DNA from: JAKBCQ01 sp021807585
GTDB taxonomy: Bacteria; Planctomycetota; Planctomycetia; Isosphaerales; Isosphaeraceae
Reading direction: 5' to 3'
NCBI GenBank assembly: GCA_027325115.1
Contig: DAHWFG010000228.1
Coordinates: forward strand, 1 to 6,228
Length of the DNA stretch: 6,228 bases
Each line of letters starts with the position of its first letter. Position 1 is the first letter of the stretch. The notes under the pieces were generated by a model. It searched no databases and was not told where the DNA came from. It was given only the letters and a program-made list of their open reading frames with translations. Made by a program: the position numbers and the translations under genes. Shown one piece after another: positions 1 through 5,708 of the stretch.

Positions 1-1
1 G

Positions 2-1108
2 AAGGCGGGGGGGGGCGTGTGGGCGCGGATCGCGGCGTATCCCTACCCGTATCGATCGGCGTTCAATTTTCGCGTCGACCTCGACGAGCCGAATCCCGAC
101 GATTACCGCCGTTTCGCACAAAGCCGAAAACCGATTGAAGATTGTACGACACACTATATATGCACTAATGCCTATGGCAAAGATAAAGACGTGCTTGCGG
201 ATCTCGCGGGTCGAGATTCGCAATCGCACGGGCATTATCATCATGTGTACCGAGACGAGCGGGCGAATCGGCGGAATCTCGAGCGAGCTCACGATCTTTT
301 GACCGGGGCGGGGATTCGCGTGTCGGGGTTTGCGGCGCCTCACGGCCGCTGGAACGAGGGGCTCGGCAGGGTGGTTGAGGATTTAGGATATTTGTATTCG
401 TCTGAGTTCCAACTGGGTTACGATGATTTTCCATTTTATCCGTATTTCGACGGTCGTTTTTCGACCGTGTTGCAGGTTCCGATTCATCCGATCTGCGAGG
501 GGCTTTTTTTTGACGCGGGGGTGAAATCGCCGGGTCGAATCGTGATTGATCATTTTCGCTCGGTGTTGCGGGCTCGGATCGACGCGGGAGAACCCGCGTT
601 CTTATATGGACATCCGGAACGCCGATTGGCGCGGATTCCCGAACTTCCGCGGGCTATCGCCGAGGCGCTCACGGGCGAATCGCTCGTCTGGCGCACGACG
701 ACGACCGAGTTCGCCGCTTGGTGGCGGAGACGCAGCTCTCTTAAGTGGTCGCTGATAAGACTGGAATCGGGAGCTTACGAGGTTCGATTCAGTACATGGG
801 ATTCATCTGATCCGATTGGGCTCGAGATCGTCCGGGGCGAACACGTCGCCCGCGCGCCGATCGCGAATCGCCGCGTTCCGTTGAGGCTCGATCGGCTCGC
901 GTATGAGCGTCGCGCCCGCCGCGCCGATTCCCCCAAGCCCGTCGTCGTTCGCGGACCGATCGGCCTCAAGGCCGTCGTTCGAGCCGCGCTCGATTGGGAA
1001 ACCGTGACGCCGATCGACGAGATCCCCGCGCGATCGCTCGCCGGGATCGTCAAAAAACACCTCCGGAAACGCGCCGACCGAAATCAATCGACGAAAAACA
1101 AAGGATGA
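2..1108 (+). CDS. NodB-like polysaccharide deacetylase, 5' partial
   Basis: Probable carbohydrate esterase 4-type enzyme that removes acetyl groups from a polysaccharide. The frame is open to the window edge. An in-frame GTG at 17 is possible, but the text WARIAAYPYPYRSAF that follows looks like the inside of a domain, so the true start is probably upstream. Residues counted from that GTG: RVDLDEP at 19-25 fits the catalytic/metal Asp pair (D21, D23). SHGHYHH at 70-76 gives an H-x3-H metal site (H71, H75). GFAAPHGRWN at 104-113 resembles the RxPxG motif. LYGHP at 196-200 supplies the late histidine (H199). Residues from about 240 on (SLKWSLIRLESGAYEVRFS) look beta-rich, like an appended accessory domain, and end in a basic tail. 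No signal peptide is visible in the part present. It is the first gene of the glycan block and lies 6 nt before the GT4 gene. Substrate unknown. The fold call is fairly secure; activity is inferred. Confidence 0.85.
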   Translation, partial: KAGGGVWARIAAYPYPYRSAFNFRVDLDEPNPDDYRRFAQSRKPIEDCTTHYICTNAYGKDKDVLADLAGRDSQSHGHYHHVYRDERANRRNLERAHDLLTGAGIRVSGFAAPHGRWNEGLGRVVEDLGYLYSSEFQLGYDDFPFYPYFDGRFSTVLQVPIHPICEGLFFDAGVKSPGRIVIDHFRSVLRARIDAGEPAFLYGHPERRLARIPELPRAIAEALTGESLVWRTTTTEFAAWWRRRSSLKWSLIRLESGAYEVRFSTWDSSDPIGLEIVRGEHVARAPIANRRVPLRLDRLAYERRARRADSPKPVVVRGPIGLKAVVRAALDWETVTPIDEIPARSLAGIVKKHLRKRADRNQSTKNKG

Positions 1109-1114
1109 TATTAA

Positions 1115-2272
1115 ATGCATAATCTAATGGATATAAATATCACGGGACATAAAGAGATTGTTGCGCGTTCGGCGGATCGATCGGCCGTGCGGCGTTGGAT
1201 CGAGGATCGATCACGGCGCGAGGCGGAGGGGGGAACGATCGTCTTTCACGCGGGGGGTTCGTCGTTTGATTCGATCGGCGGCGGGGAATATCAGCTCGTA
1301 CAAACGGGTCGAGGGCTCGAGGCTCTCGGGCTCGACGTGACGCTCTGGAATCGTCCGATCGATCGCTTCGCGGGGGATCGGATCAAAAAAGCCCGGCTCG
1401 TTCACTTGTTTGGGATGTCGCACGGCGGGCTCGAATTCGCGCGCGTCGCCAAAAGCAAAGGCGTTCCGGTCGTCCTCTCGCCGATTTGCTGGGTCGAGCC
1501 GCGCGCGATGACGGAGATGTTCTTGCATCAACAATTCCTTAAAATCAAATGGGGCGCACGAAGGTTCTTTCCTCAACTTCCCGCGATGAGGCGCGATCTG
1601 CTTCGAATCGCCGACGCGATTCTTCCCAATACGCATGCCGAATGTGAGCAGTTAATCAAATTATTCGCCGCCGATCGATCGCGAACCGCGGTCGTTCGCA
1701 ACGGGGTCGAGCCTCGATTCGGCTCGGCCGATCCCGCGCTTTTTCGCTCAATTTACGGCAAAGCGCCGTTCGTCCTGTTCGTGGGACGAATCGAACCACG
1801 TAAGAACCTGCATTCTTTAATCAAGGCGTGTCGATCGCTTTCGGCTTCTCTCGTGGTGATCGGCGCTGCGCCTCGGGGACGAGCGGATTACGAGGGGGAA
1901 TGTCGGAGGCTCGCCGGGCAATGCGCGACCTGGCTTGGTGCGATCGAGCACGACGATCCGCTGTTGGAATCGGCGTACGCCGCGGCTCGCGTGACGGCGT
2001 TGCCGAGCTGGTTCGAGACACCCGGATTGGCGGCTCTTGAAGGAGGGATCGCGGGTTCGGCGGTCGTCGTTACGAGGAACGGCGGAACGCGCGAGTATTT
2101 CGGCGATCATGCGGAATATATCGATCCGGGCTCGGTGAATTCGATCAAATCGGCGGTTGCGAAGGCGTTGAGTGAAGGCCCGGATCCGGCTTTGGCTCGC
2201 CGGATCGCCTTGCGCTATATGTGGGAAACCGCGGTTGAGCGAACGAGGGAGGCGTATGATCGCACGGCGTGA
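1115..2272 (+). CDS. GT4-type glycosyltransferase
   Basis: Retaining GT-B sugar transferase (385 aa) that would move a sugar from a nucleotide donor to a glycan or lipid-linked acceptor at the cytoplasmic face of the membrane. Visible signatures are GGGEYQLVQTGRGLEALG at 55-72 (glycine-rich acceptor-side loop), VRNGVEP at 194-200, FVGRIEPRKN at 222-231 (donor-phosphate contacts expected at R225 and K230), and SWFETPGLAALEG at 298-310 carrying the E-x7-E pair E301/E309. Length is normal for the family. No membrane segment is seen. The ATG at 1115 is chosen because AAGGA at 1101-1105 lies 9 nt upstream; the in-frame ATG at 1127 would be 21 nt away. It follows the deacetylase stop by 6 nt and overlaps the GT9 gene by 17 nt. 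The first 40 bases are noticeably AT-rich compared with the rest, which may ease initiation. Donor and acceptor cannot be read from sequence. Confidence 0.93.
   Translation: MHNLMDINITGHKEIVARSADRSAVRRWIEDRSRREAEGGTIVFHAGGSSFDSIGGGEYQLVQTGRGLEALGLDVTLWNRPIDRFAGDRIKKARLVHLFGMSHGGLEFARVAKSKGVPVVLSPICWVEPRAMTEMFLHQQFLKIKWGARRFFPQLPAMRRDLLRIADAILPNTHAECEQLIKLFAADRSRTAVVRNGVEPRFGSADPALFRSIYGKAPFVLFVGRIEPRKNLHSLIKACRSLSASLVVIGAAPRGRADYEGECRRLAGQCATWLGAIEHDDPLLESAYAAARVTALPSWFETPGLAALEGGIAGSAVVVTRNGGTREYFGDHAEYIDPGSVNSIKSAVAKALSEGPDPALARRIALRYMWETAVERTREAYDRTA
2245..2252 (+). promoter_or_regulatory. Ribosome binding site deciding the GT9 start
   Basis: GAGGGAGG lies 3 nt before the ATG at 2256 and inside the end of the GT4 gene. 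The GT9 frame stays open 28 codons further upstream, to a GTG at 2172. Using that start would give a 101-nt overlap and an N-terminus unlike the family, so this purine-rich tract argues for 2256. Confidence 0.6.
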
Positions 2273-3629
2273 CGCATCTCCGTCACCGGTTCGTCTCGGG
2301 CGATACCGCTACAGCAAGCTGCGGTGGCGCGTCCTCGTCGGCGTATTGGACGCGATCGGCGCGGTCTTAACGGCGTTTTATCGCAAGCTCAAGCCGCCTC
2401 GCCGAGTCCACGCTCCGCGGCGGATCGTCGTTGTTCAACTTGATCACCTGGGAGACGCGGTTTTATCGAGTCCATTGTTTCCTCGGTTGAAACAAATCTA
2501 TCCCGAGGCGACGATCGACGTCGTCGCGTCGCCGAGCAATCACGCGGTGTTCGAGGCCGATCCGCACGTTCGGCGGGTTCATCTCGCGGCGAAAAATTGG
2601 TTCGAGAGGCGGCGCGGGGGTTGGGCGCTGGGGTCCGCGGTGTGGACTTTGGGACGGAAATTACGCACATATCAATATGATTTAGGAATAGATGTTCGAG
2701 GAGACGTTCTGACGGTCGTGACGCTTGCGATCGCGGGTATTCCGCGGCGTCTGGGCTGGGCGATGGGGGGGGGCGGGTTTCTCCTGACCGATATCGCCGA
2801 TTGGGTTCCCGGTCGGCACGAGGCGAAGGCGCGGATGGCGCTTTTGAGCGTTCTTGATCGCGATCGGTCCGCGTTGGAGCGCGGCCGCGCGACCGGCGAC
2901 GCGATAAAAATGCATGTTTACGTAAGTGATCGAGATCGATCGAGGATATTGCGTCGTTTGATCCAAACATGGCCGGGCGATTCGGGATCGGGATCGGCTT
3001 ACGAGTCGATCGATGTGCGAGCTTTGAAAGCAACGTTCGCCGACGGCGGCGGAGCTGGATCGTCTTCGGCTTCGGGCGCCGGGGTTGTGAAGAAGCGATC
3101 GCGAGGAGCGGGCAAGCTGCTCGTAGCGCATCTGGGAGCGGGAACGAGCGCCAAGCGCTGGCCGATCGAGCATTGGCGCGAGCTGATCGGCCGGTTCCTT
3201 GGCGACGGTTGGCGGGTTGTGATCGTCGGTGGAGCGACCGAGCTCGAGGGGGGATATTCGCTCGACGCTCATCCGTCGCTCGCCGATTGGACCGCGACGT
3301 TAACCGTGGCGGAATCGACGGCGCTGATGGAAATTGCCGATTTGTTTATAGGATCGGATTCGGGCCCCGCTCACCTCGCCGCGGCCGCGGGAGTGGTGTC
3401 GGTGATTCTCTTCAGCGGAACGAATCGCGCGAGCCAGTGGCGGCCTTGGTCGCGTCGATCGCTGATCGTGCGTCGCCCCACGCCTTGCGGTCCGTGTCAT
3501 CAGAAGAACTGCCCCATATTTAACCATCCGTGCATGTCTTTTATTAGCCCCGATCGCGTCTATCGCGCGGCGTATCGCTGGACGGCGAGAATTCGAGATA
3601 CGGAGTCTTCACATGTCTCAATTGGTTGA
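2256..3629 (+). CDS. GT9 family (heptosyltransferase-like) glycosyltransferase
   Basis: 457-aa GT-B enzyme of the family that includes the LPS heptosyltransferases WaaC and WaaF; it would transfer a sugar onto a surface glycan or lipopolysaccharide-type acceptor at the inner membrane face. Seen: RRIVVVQLDHLGDAVLSSP at 55-73 with the family's conserved Asp (D63) in the DxxGD loop; HLGAGTSAKRWP at 292-303, the second-domain donor-binding strand; GSDSGPAHLAAAAG at 366-379, the typical DSGPxHLA nucleotide-sugar site; and a C-terminal four-cysteine motif C411-x2-C414-x4-C419-x6-C426 like that of many GT9 proteins. The N-terminal 50 residues are basic with a mildly hydrophobic stretch at 26-40, perhaps membrane-associated. 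Residues 240-287 form a Gly/Ser-rich spacer between the two Rossmann domains. The gene overlaps GT4 by 17 nt and the next gene by 17 nt. Heptose specificity is not proven; many planctomycete-type GT9 proteins are uncharacterised. Confidence 0.92.
   Translation: MIARRDASPSPVRLGRYRYSKLRWRVLVGVLDAIGAVLTAFYRKLKPPRRVHAPRRIVVVQLDHLGDAVLSSPLFPRLKQIYPEATIDVVASPSNHAVFEADPHVRRVHLAAKNWFERRRGGWALGSAVWTLGRKLRTYQYDLGIDVRGDVLTVVTLAIAGIPRRLGWAMGGGGFLLTDIADWVPGRHEAKARMALLSVLDRDRSALERGRATGDAIKMHVYVSDRDRSRILRRLIQTWPGDSGSGSAYESIDVRALKATFADGGGAGSSSASGAGVVKKRSRGAGKLLVAHLGAGTSAKRWPIEHWRELIGRFLGDGWRVVIVGGATELEGGYSLDAHPSLADWTATLTVAESTALMEIADLFIGSDSGPAHLAAAAGVVSVILFSGTNRASQWRPWSRRSLIVRRPTPCGPCHQKNCPIFNHPCMSFISPDRVYRAAYRWTARIRDTESSHVSIG
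3602..3605 (+). promoter_or_regulatory. Ribosome binding site of the small membrane protein gene
   Basis: GGAG lies 7 nt before the ATG at 3613, inside the last codons of the GT9 gene. Together with the 17-nt overlap it supports translation of the small gene coupled to GT9. Confidence 0.5.
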
Positions 3630-3963
3630 TGAAGTGGCGTCGGTCCGAGAGGAATGTCTGGACGATTGTTGGGACGAGGCTTCGAGTTCGCCCGCGGCGA
3701 TCGAAGCCGAAGCGGTGGGATTCGACTGGCGTGGAACGATCACGTTCGCGTGGGCTCTGTTATGTGCACTTTTATATGCGAAGATGACTTGGGAACGCAA
3801 GTCGCCGAGCGGAACGGTGCGTGAGCGTACGAGTTCACCCTCGGTCCGTGTCGTCGACCGTGTCCTCCGAGCGTCTCGTCCAAACGATTCGGTCGATCCC
3901 GTCACCCCGCTTCACGGCTCGGTAGGCGAGAGCCGCGGGCTCGAAAATTGGGCGGAGCCGTAA
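3613..3963 (+). CDS. Small single-pass membrane protein, unknown function
   Basis: I do not recognise this 116-aa protein. Residues 1-40 are strongly acidic (11 Asp/Glu against 2 Arg) and contain two cysteines, C15 and C19. Residues 41-58 (GTITFAWALLCALLYAKM) form one rather short hydrophobic membrane segment. The remaining 58 residues are polar, with many Ser, Arg and Val, and look disordered. Basic residues just after the helix (K57, R62, K63) and the acidic N-terminus suggest N-out/C-in by the positive-inside rule; this is inference. The start is supported by GGAG at 3602 and by a 17-nt overlap with GT9 that matches the overlap one gene earlier. The last 129 nt are antisense to the kinase C-terminus, so the C-terminal third may be poorly conserved. 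It could be a membrane accessory to the glycosyltransferases. A chance ORF is possible, but the membrane segment, RBS and coupling argue for a real gene. Confidence 0.6.
   Translation: MSQLVDEVASVREECLDDCWDEASSSPAAIEAEAVGFDWRGTITFAWALLCALLYAKMTWERKSPSGTVRERTSSPSVRVVDRVLRASRPNDSVDPVTPLHGSVGESRGLENWAEP
3733..3786 (+). other. Predicted transmembrane segment
   Basis: Residues 41-58 of the small protein are the only clear hydrophobic helix in the left block. The preceding Arg40 and following Lys57/Arg62/Lys63 bracket it. Confidence 0.6.
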
Positions 3964-5619
3964 CGATTTATCGAACGAATCGGCGGACGCGGCGAAGTCT
4001 CCGATCGCGAGCGCCGCGACTCCGCGTGCGTACCACAAGTCGGGATCGCGGGGATATGCCTTCGTCGGTCGATCGACGAGCGTCCACGCCTCCGCTCCGC
4101 GTTCCAACACGCACAAAGCGAGCGCCTTATTGATCAACGCGGGAAGGCTTAGGCGATTGATTCTGAGTGCGACGTCGGCGGCCTGGATCGCTTTTTCGAA
4201 ACGTCCCAGATCCCCCATGCAGGCCGCCATGTTGAACCAGGCGGGAACATACTTTGATGCGCTTGCGATCGCTTCGTCGTAGCACGCTTTTTCTTCGAGA
4301 TGGCGACCGAGGGTACCGAGGGAGATTCCTTTATTGGTGAGATCCCAGGCGTCGAGTTCGGACTCGCGCGGGACGGGGACTCTTCGTCGCGCGATTTCCC
4401 AAAGGCATTCGGCGAGATCGCGACGAAGGTCGGCGAAGCTGGGGTAGCGTTTGGCGGGAGTTTTTTCGAGGCACCGCTGCGCGATCGCGTCGATCCGCGC
4501 CGCGTAACGAGCGTATTTTTTGGGGATCGAGGGGACGAGCGAAGGGGGAGCGAGCGACATATGTTGGCGGCAAAGTGTTTTGATCTTTTTGCCGCGGAAC
4601 GGTCGTTCGCGGGCGATCATTTCGAAGAAGACGACCCCGAGGCCGTACATATCGGCGCGGAAGTCGACCGATTTGGCGTCGACGAATTGTTCGGGCGCCA
4701 TGTACGGCCCGGTGCCGAGCGCGGCGTTGGGCTTGGTGAATCCGGTCGGCGCTTCGACGTTGAGCTCGGCCGAGGAATCGTCGGCGGGGGCGAGCGGAGT
4801 GAACCCCGAATCGTCGGCGAGCGGAATATCCGCGGCCGAGCGAACGATCTCTTTGGGGAATATCATCGTCGAAGCCGATCCCCCCGCGGGTTCGCTCTGC
4901 CGCCGATCGCGGCGCCACGATCCCTCGGAGAAGGGACGGCGTTCGAGATCGGTCGCGACGCTCGTCGGTATCTCGCTCGTATCCGAATCAGAATAAATAA
5001 TGACATGAGGTCCTGACACTTCGGAAAGCGGGATCGCTCCGCCGAAAAAATCAACCCCCCCCGTTTCGTCGTGGATCTTGGCGAGGCCGAAATCGGTGAT
5101 CTTGAGCGTCCCCCCCTCGGTAATCAACAAGTTCTCAGGTTTAATATCGCGATGGCAATGCAAGCCTTTTTGCAAGGAATATTCCATACCCGAGCAAAAT
5201 TGGATCGCGAACCGAAGCGCCGCGATCAAATCGAGCCGCGGCGTGCCGATCCAGTGCCTCAAATCGCCCCCCGTGACGAGCTCGAGAAAAACGTGCGGGT
5301 GCGAATCGACCTCTTGCACCGAATACGCCCGGACGACGTTGGGATGACGATCGAGCTTGATCCACGTGCGACACTCGTTGACGAACCGCTCGCTGTAGCG
5401 CGGATCGGTGTAATATTGCTCGCGCAGCGCCTTGATCGCCATCACCTTCGGGCCCGTCGTCGCCTGATGATCGTACACGACGTGGACGTCTCCCATTCCC
5501 CCCGAGATGACGTCGAAGATCTCGTACCGATCGGCGATCCAATCTCCTATAAGTCTTGGGTTGTTCATATCGGTAAACCCCCGCCGGCCTTCGTCGGCCC
5601 GTCGCCTCGCATGACCCAT
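3835..5619 (-). CDS. Hanks-type Ser/Thr protein kinase with C-terminal TPRs
   Basis: 594-aa kinase that would phosphorylate Ser/Thr on partner proteins. No transmembrane helix is seen, so it is likely cytoplasmic. In order: glycine loop ISGGMGDVHVVYD at 38-50; VAIK-type Lys K63 (MAIKAL); helix C Glu E82; catalytic loop HRDIKPENLLI at 156-166 (D158, K160, N163); DFG at 176-178; an unusually long Ser/Thr- and Asp-rich segment; GTGPYMAPEQF at 302-312 (APE Glu E310); D323 in DFRADMYGLG; and a final Arg in RYPSF at about 391. All catalytic residues are present. From about 422 to 569 there are four TPR-like helix pairs, probably a protein-binding scaffold. The start at 5619 is preferred because AGGA lies 5 nt upstream. 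An in-frame ATG at 5568 (residue 18) is the alternative, with a less typical GGCGGGGG tract 9 nt upstream; both leave the kinase domain whole. Target and signal are unknown. The metallophosphoesterase lies just upstream on the same strand. Confidence 0.94.
   Translation of the reverse strand: MGHARRRADEGRRGFTDMNNPRLIGDWIADRYEIFDVISGGMGDVHVVYDHQATTGPKVMAIKALREQYYTDPRYSERFVNECRTWIKLDRHPNVVRAYSVQEVDSHPHVFLELVTGGDLRHWIGTPRLDLIAALRFAIQFCSGMEYSLQKGLHCHRDIKPENLLITEGGTLKITDFGLAKIHDETGGVDFFGGAIPLSEVSGPHVIIYSDSDTSEIPTSVATDLERRPFSEGSWRRDRRQSEPAGGSASTMIFPKEIVRSAADIPLADDSGFTPLAPADDSSAELNVEAPTGFTKPNAALGTGPYMAPEQFVDAKSVDFRADMYGLGVVFFEMIARERPFRGKKIKTLCRQHMSLAPPSLVPSIPKKYARYAARIDAIAQRCLEKTPAKRYPSFADLRRDLAECLWEIARRRVPVPRESELDAWDLTNKGISLGTLGRHLEEKACYDEAIASASKYVPAWFNMAACMGDLGRFEKAIQAADVALRINRLSLPALINKALALCVLERGAEAWTLVDRPTKAYPRDPDLWYARGVAALAIGDFAASADSFDKSLRLRPIFEPAALAYRAVKRGDGIDRIVWTRRSEDTVDDTDRG
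3913..4356 (-). other. Four TPR-like repeats at the kinase C-terminus
   Basis: Residues 422-569 of the kinase hold four helix pairs of about 34 residues, beginning near DAWDLTNKGISLGTLGRHLE, PAWFNMAACMGDLGRFEKAI, PALINKALALCVLERGAEAW and DLWYARGVAALAIGDFAASA. Each keeps the small/large pattern (A/G at position 8, A at 20, P at about 32). The likely role is binding partner proteins. The last repeat runs into the region antisense to the small membrane-protein gene. Confidence 0.75.
3915..3942. repeat. Overlapping inverted repeats in the convergent overlap
   Basis: CGGCTC at 3915-3920 pairs with GAGCCG at 3930-3935 (9-nt loop). Alternatively GAGCC at 3930-3934 pairs with GGCTC at 3938-3942 (3-nt loop). 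The two hairpins are mutually exclusive. The repeat sits where both convergent genes end, but no T-run follows on either strand, so an intrinsic terminator is not supported. Confidence 0.3.
4720..5073 (-). other. Long insertion in the kinase activation segment
   Basis: About 118 residues (roughly 183-300 of the kinase) lie between DFGLAKI and GTGPYMAPE. DFG-to-APE spacing is 134 residues where 20-35 is usual. The segment is rich in Ser, Thr, Asp and Pro and has many potential phosphosites, such as YSDSDTSEIPTS at 209-220. It also contains a repeated PLADDS/PLAPADDS motif. Both flanking motifs are intact and in frame, so this is an insertion rather than a frameshift. Confidence 0.8.
4775..4825 (-). 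repeat. Imperfect direct repeat within the kinase insertion
   Basis: GAATCGTCGGCG occurs at 4775-4786 and again at 4808-4819 on the plus strand. Each copy is followed by AGCGGA, with a 6-nt interruption in the first copy. The period is 33 nt (11 codons), so the reading frame is kept. It encodes PLADDS and PLAPADDS. It probably arose by a small duplication in the low-complexity insertion. Confidence 0.6.
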
Positions 5620-5624
5620 GTCGA

Positions 5625-5628
5625 TCCT
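5625..5628 (-). promoter_or_regulatory. Ribosome binding site favouring the long kinase start
   Basis: AGGA on the minus strand lies 5 nt before the ATG at 5619. It is the best Shine-Dalgarno match near either candidate kinase start. Confidence 0.45.
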
Positions 5629-5660
5629 AACCCCGAACGGCCGACCCGAACAACCCCCTT

Positions 5661-5708
5661 TTTCATCATAAATATTCTAGTGTATACTTATGTTTTATGG
5701 TTGCTTAA
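5661..5708 (-). promoter_or_regulatory. AT-rich spacer with a weak candidate kinase promoter
   Basis: This lies in the 75-nt gap between the metallophosphoesterase stop and the kinase start. Bases 5661-5698 are 31/38 A+T in otherwise GC-rich DNA. On the minus strand TTAAGC (5708-5703, 3/6 to the -35 consensus) is 16 nt from TATACA (5686-5681, 4/6 to the -10). The match is weak, and the box equivalent to -35 lies inside the upstream gene. The kinase may instead be co-transcribed with that gene. No terminator hairpin is seen in the gap. Confidence 0.25.

Noticed and set aside
17..19. GTG as the start of the deacetylase
   Set aside because: The frame is open to the edge and the sequence after the GTG appears to be inside the domain; the only RBS-like signal is a poly-G run.
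1108..1145. AT-rich patch at the deacetylase/GT4 junction as an internal promoter
   Set aside because: No convincing -35/-10 pair; it is more simply the translation start region of GT4.
2172..2174. Upstream GTG as the GT9 start
   Set aside because: It would overlap GT4 by 101 nt; the ATG at 2256 has a purine-rich RBS and a family-like N-terminus.
2389..3033. Long minus-strand ORF opposite the GT9 gene
   Set aside because: It is Arg/Ser/Pro-rich shadow coding with no domain, and the plus-strand frame carries clear GT9 motifs.
3915..3942. Hairpin considered as a bidirectional terminator
   Set aside because: The stems are only 5-6 bp and no T-run follows on either strand; it is listed only as an inverted repeat.
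4300..5016. Long plus-strand ORF (238 codons) opposite the kinase
   Set aside because: It mirrors the kinase gene; its composition is typical of antisense to a GC-rich gene and no motif is present.
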